Shown: piece after piece, positions 41,012 through 43,236 of the stretch
Numbering within the stretch: the first letter of the stretch is position 1
How the letters are laid out: the number at the start of each line of letters is the position of its first letter
Assembly (NCBI GenBank): GCA_021372375.1
Contig: JAJFUN010000093.1
Location: 1 to 43,236 of the forward strand
Length of the DNA stretch: 43,236 nucleotides
Direction: 5' to 3'
From: Pelosinus sp.
GTDB lineage: Bacteria; Bacillota; Negativicutes; Propionisporales; Propionisporaceae
Notes under the pieces: model-generated
The model's database searches: none
The model's input: only the letters and a program-made list of their open reading frames with translations
What the model was told of the DNA's origin: nothing
Position numbers and translations under genes: made by a program

Positions 41012-41776
41012 ATGTTAATCAATAAGGCTAATAAATTTTGTTTAATAATATTATTTTGTTTAATGCTTTATCCTTTTTCTGCAATTTATGCGCAAACTTC
41101 TCAAGAATTACTTTATGAGGGAATTGGATATGATCAGAAACATAATTATGACAAAGCACTAGAGTGTTATTCTAAGGCAATAGAGATAGATCCCAATTTT
41201 GCTGGTCCATATAATTTACGTGGAAATATATATGCACAAAAAGGTTTTTTTGAGTTAGCTTTAGCTGATTACTCGATGTTTATAAAACTCGAGCCGAATA
41301 ATTCCGGGGGGTATCACAATCGGGGTAATTTATATAGCTCTTATAAACAATACTACAATCTGGCAATTTCAGACTATTCACGGGCAATTCAATTAGGTGA
41401 CAGTTGTTTTACTCGGAGAGCTCGTGGCATAGTTTACATCGAAACGCATCAGTACTATTTGGCATTGGAAGATTTCAAGAGAATGACAGAGCTTAATGAT
41501 GAAGAGGGGTACTGCTATAAATCACAAGTATACGGGTTAATAGGTGATTATCAAAGTGCTATTAATGAATGCGAAGGTCTATTAGAAAAGTATCAAGATC
41601 ATCCAATTGCATTATTTAATTTAGGACAGGCATATGACTTGTTGGGAGAAAATGACGAAGCCATTCAATATTATCAAAGATTAAATGGAAGAACTTTTCG
41701 AGACGCAAAAATAATGAATAAAGTAAATGCAAGATTATTAGGTGATTGGGATAGTTATAAAGAATGGGTGTATTAG
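41012..41776 (+). CDS. Secreted TPR-repeat protein
   Basis: A 254-residue protein with a signal peptide (LIILFCLMLYPFSAIYA|QT) and about five to six tetratricopeptide repeats: YDKALECYSKAIEIDPN, FELALADYSMFIKLEPN, YNLAISDYSRAIQLG, YYLALEDFKRMTELN, YQSAINECEGLLEKYQD, NDEAIQYYQRLNG. TPRs are helical scaffolds for protein binding. GCGAGGAGATG precedes the ATG. It is AT-rich like its neighbours and followed 84 bp later by a WG-repeat gene, another scaffold protein. No enzyme domain is seen. Confidence 0.85.
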   Translation: MLINKANKFCLIILFCLMLYPFSAIYAQTSQELLYEGIGYDQKHNYDKALECYSKAIEIDPNFAGPYNLRGNIYAQKGFFELALADYSMFIKLEPNNSGGYHNRGNLYSSYKQYYNLAISDYSRAIQLGDSCFTRRARGIVYIETHQYYLALEDFKRMTELNDEEGYCYKSQVYGLIGDYQSAINECEGLLEKYQDHPIALFNLGQAYDLLGENDEAIQYYQRLNGRTFRDAKIMNKVNARLLGDWDSYKEWVY

Positions 41777-41860
41777 AGCAAGGTAAATTTCTTTAACGTG
41801 TCTCATTTTTAGCCCTGTCCCGTGTTTCTCATAAATCGCTAAAAAATTGGAGGTATAAAT

Positions 41861-42916
41861 ATGATGTTATTTCTGTTTAATAGTAAACGAATTTTAGCTC
41901 TGCTTATAGCAGCAATTGTTTTAATCTTGGCTGGAAGAGATGCAGTTGTTCTCGCCCAGCAGCCGACCGAGGGCCCATTGGCTAATGTGCGCATAGGCAG
42001 TAAGATTGGTTATATTGATAAAACCGGTCAAATGGTCATCCCAGCGCAGTTTGAGAGTGCAGGGGATTTCAGTGAAGGGCTAGCTGCAGTACAGATTAAT
42101 GGCAAGTGGGGCTATATTGATGAAACTGGAAAAGTTGTTATTCCGGCGCAGTTCGATTCTGTGTGGCATTTCCAGGAAGGACTGGCTGCAGTGAATATAG
42201 GTGCCCCATATGGCATAGGAGGTAAGCATGGCTATGTCGATAAAACCGGCAAGATTGTTATTCCACTACAGTTTGAAAGTGCGTTGAATTTTAGCGAAGG
42301 TCTGGCATTGGTGGGGATTGATGGCAAGTATGGCTATATTGATAAGGCAGGCCAAGTAGTCATCCCAGCACAGTTTATTGATGAGGATGACTTCCACGAT
42401 GGAATGTCTGCTGTAATGATAAAGGGAAAGTGGGAATTTATTGATAAGACAGGAAAAGTAGTAATTCCAGCACAATTTGATTGTGCGAGAGGGTTTCATG
42501 ACGGACTAGCAATTGCGTTTACAAACGGCAAGTATGGTTATATCGACAAGACTGGCAAATTTGTTATACCGGCACAGTTTGAAGGGTATGTTTTGTGGTG
42601 TTTCCAAGAAGGACTGGCTCCAGTGATTATAAACGGTAGGTTTGGCTTTATAGATAAGACTGGCGAAGTAGTCATTCCGGCACAGTTTAATTATGTGAAA
42701 AATTTCAAAAATGGCCTGGCTGCTGTAATGATAAACGGCAAATATGGCTTTATTGACAAGACTGGCCAAGTGGTCATTCCGGCCCAATTTGATAGTGCGG
42801 ATGATTTTAGCGAAGGATTGGCTGCAGTACAGATAAAAGGAAAGTATGGTTATATTGATAAGACAGGTAATTTTGTTATCCCAGCGCAGTTCGATTTTGC
42901 GGGGAATTTTAAATAG
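41861..42916 (+). CDS. WG-repeat protein with signal peptide
   Basis: A 351-residue secreted or membrane-anchored protein: hydrophobic N-terminus (ILALLIAAIVLILAGRDAVV, cleaved near LA|QQ), then nine WG-type repeats of about 33-40 residues, eight complete. The unit reads KYGYIDKTGKVVIPAQFD followed by FSEGLAAVQING. The last unit stops after FDFAGNFK, where EGLA should follow, so the gene ends inside a repeat. GGAGG precedes the start (ATGATG, 41861 or 41864). WG repeats occur in bacterial surface or polymorphic proteins; partners are unknown. The near-identical units make internal recombination likely. Confidence 0.88.
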   Translation: MMLFLFNSKRILALLIAAIVLILAGRDAVVLAQQPTEGPLANVRIGSKIGYIDKTGQMVIPAQFESAGDFSEGLAAVQINGKWGYIDETGKVVIPAQFDSVWHFQEGLAAVNIGAPYGIGGKHGYVDKTGKIVIPLQFESALNFSEGLALVGIDGKYGYIDKAGQVVIPAQFIDEDDFHDGMSAVMIKGKWEFIDKTGKVVIPAQFDCARGFHDGLAIAFTNGKYGYIDKTGKFVIPAQFEGYVLWCFQEGLAPVIINGRFGFIDKTGEVVIPAQFNYVKNFKNGLAAVMINGKYGFIDKTGQVVIPAQFDSADDFSEGLAAVQIKGKYGYIDKTGNFVIPAQFDFAGNFK

Positions 42917-43055
42917 AAGGCGGTTTAAGAGACTTTATGAAGATTACTCTTAATACAACAAAAAAAAGACACGTGGAAACAAATATGGTGGAGCAGTTGG
43001 AATATACCGTTAAACCGTAATATTAATATTGTAAAACATGGGTGGAAACGAGGGA
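42917..43055. other. Spacer after the WG-repeat gene
   Basis: No gene or clear structure is visible here; the DNA is AT-rich and leads up to the terminator hairpin that precedes the intron. Confidence 0.5.
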
Positions 43056-43100
43056 ACAGGGACTTTGTTTCATAAGCAAAAAATGAAACAGTGTCCCTGT
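43056..43100 (+). terminator. Terminator-type hairpin used as intron insertion site
   Basis: ACAGGGACTTTGTTTCAT (43056-43073) pairs with ATGAAACAGTGTCCCTGT (43083-43100), two mismatches, around a 9-base A-rich loop. The usual T run is absent because the putative intron begins 2 bp after the stem. Confidence 0.65.
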
Positions 43101-43102
43101 CC

Positions 43103-43236
43103 GTGCGCCAAGCGAAGGGTGCATCATATAGCGGGTGGGAACCCCGCTGAACAAGGTTTAGCAAACCATTCATAGCGAGTCTTGGACGGTATGAGGTAAC
43201 TCATGCGGTTAAGCGTAGACAGCAAGGTAGCAGGCC
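43103..43236 (+). mobile_element. Group II intron, 5' end (probable bacterial class C), cut by the window
   Basis: The sequence begins GTGCGCC, the GTGYG-type 5' end of group II introns, followed by structured GC-rich sequence: GCGGGTGGGAACCCCGC, AAGGTTTAGCAAACC, and GAGGTAACTC-type stems expected of domain I. It starts 2 bp after a terminator-like hairpin, which is the known insertion preference of class C (IIC) introns. No reverse transcriptase is visible, as the window ends after 134 bp of the element. Confidence 0.65.

Noticed and set aside
41990-42910. Regular DNA repeats that could suggest a CRISPR array or satellite
   Set aside because: Repeat length is about 100-120 bp, in codon phase, and translates to WG repeats; no spacers of CRISPR size are present anywhere in the window.

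Overview
The window reads as chromosomal DNA of an anaerobic, Gram-positive-lineage bacterium, most plausibly a Negativicutes (Sporomusa/Pelosinus-like) organism. This is inferred from strong AGGAGG-type ribosome sites, frequent TTG/GTG starts, tungsten-dependent aldehyde oxidoreductases with a TupABC importer, and Bacillota-style regulators (RpiR, SpoIIE-type phosphatase/STAS). No rRNA or other taxonomic marker is present, so the placement is inference.

Layout. (1) 1-7.4 kb, plus strand: the 3' end of a tungsten aldehyde:ferredoxin oxidoreductase (AOR), then moeA, a moeA fused to a periplasmic-binding-like domain, a MoaD-like sulfur carrier, a ThiF/MoeB-like activating enzyme and tupABC. This is a tungsten uptake and tungstopterin cofactor operon. 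(2) 7.4-9.8 kb: a palindromic repeat element, then a complete AOR on the minus strand. Its leader carries a Moco/Tuco-like riboswitch ending in an intrinsic terminator. (3) 9.8-11.4 kb: a secreted protein and an atypical ClpP whose catalytic Asp is Asn. (4) 11.4-17.6 kb: polyphosphate block with a canonical Ppx/GppA-HD protein (minus), a diverged Ppx/GppA-HD paralogue, ppk and a small 6PGDH-like oxidoreductase. (5) 17.6-22.5 kb: hotdog thioesterase, then MCP, STAS protein and a PAS-PAS-PP2C-HATPase protein, a likely partner-switching signalling unit. (6) 22.5-33.2 kb: RpiR regulator divergent from a sugar-acid operon (GntP permease, zinc dehydrogenase, FGGY kinase, 2-hydroxyacid dehydrogenase, gluconokinase, Gnd), convergent with a eukaryotic-type hexokinase. 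(7) 33.4-38.2 kb: REC-CheX and CheX proteins, a RelA/SpoT-domain protein with a C-terminal membrane segment, a repeat element, a secreted protein of unknown function and a DMT permease. (8) 38.3-43.2 kb: an AT-rich accessory stretch with a broken carboxymuconolactone-decarboxylase-like gene, a Vat/CatB-like acetyltransferase, a half-size DMT protein, tRNA-Arg(CCT), a secreted protein flanked by ~115-bp direct repeats, a TPR protein, a WG-repeat protein, and the 5' end of a probable group IIC intron just after a terminator hairpin.

How the genes work together: the first 9.5 kb imports tungstate, inserts it into molybdopterin and supplies AORs that interconvert aldehydes and carboxylates using ferredoxin; the riboswitch would tie expression of one AOR to cofactor supply. 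The sugar-acid operon would import gluconate or a related acid, phosphorylate it and oxidise 6-phosphogluconate to a pentose phosphate, while the hexokinase makes glucose-6-phosphate. The most notable points are the AOR riboswitch, the Asn-triad ClpP, the diverged Ppx beside ppk, the eukaryotic-type hexokinase, the STAS/phosphatase/kinase unit behind an MCP, and the mobile accessory end with its intron.
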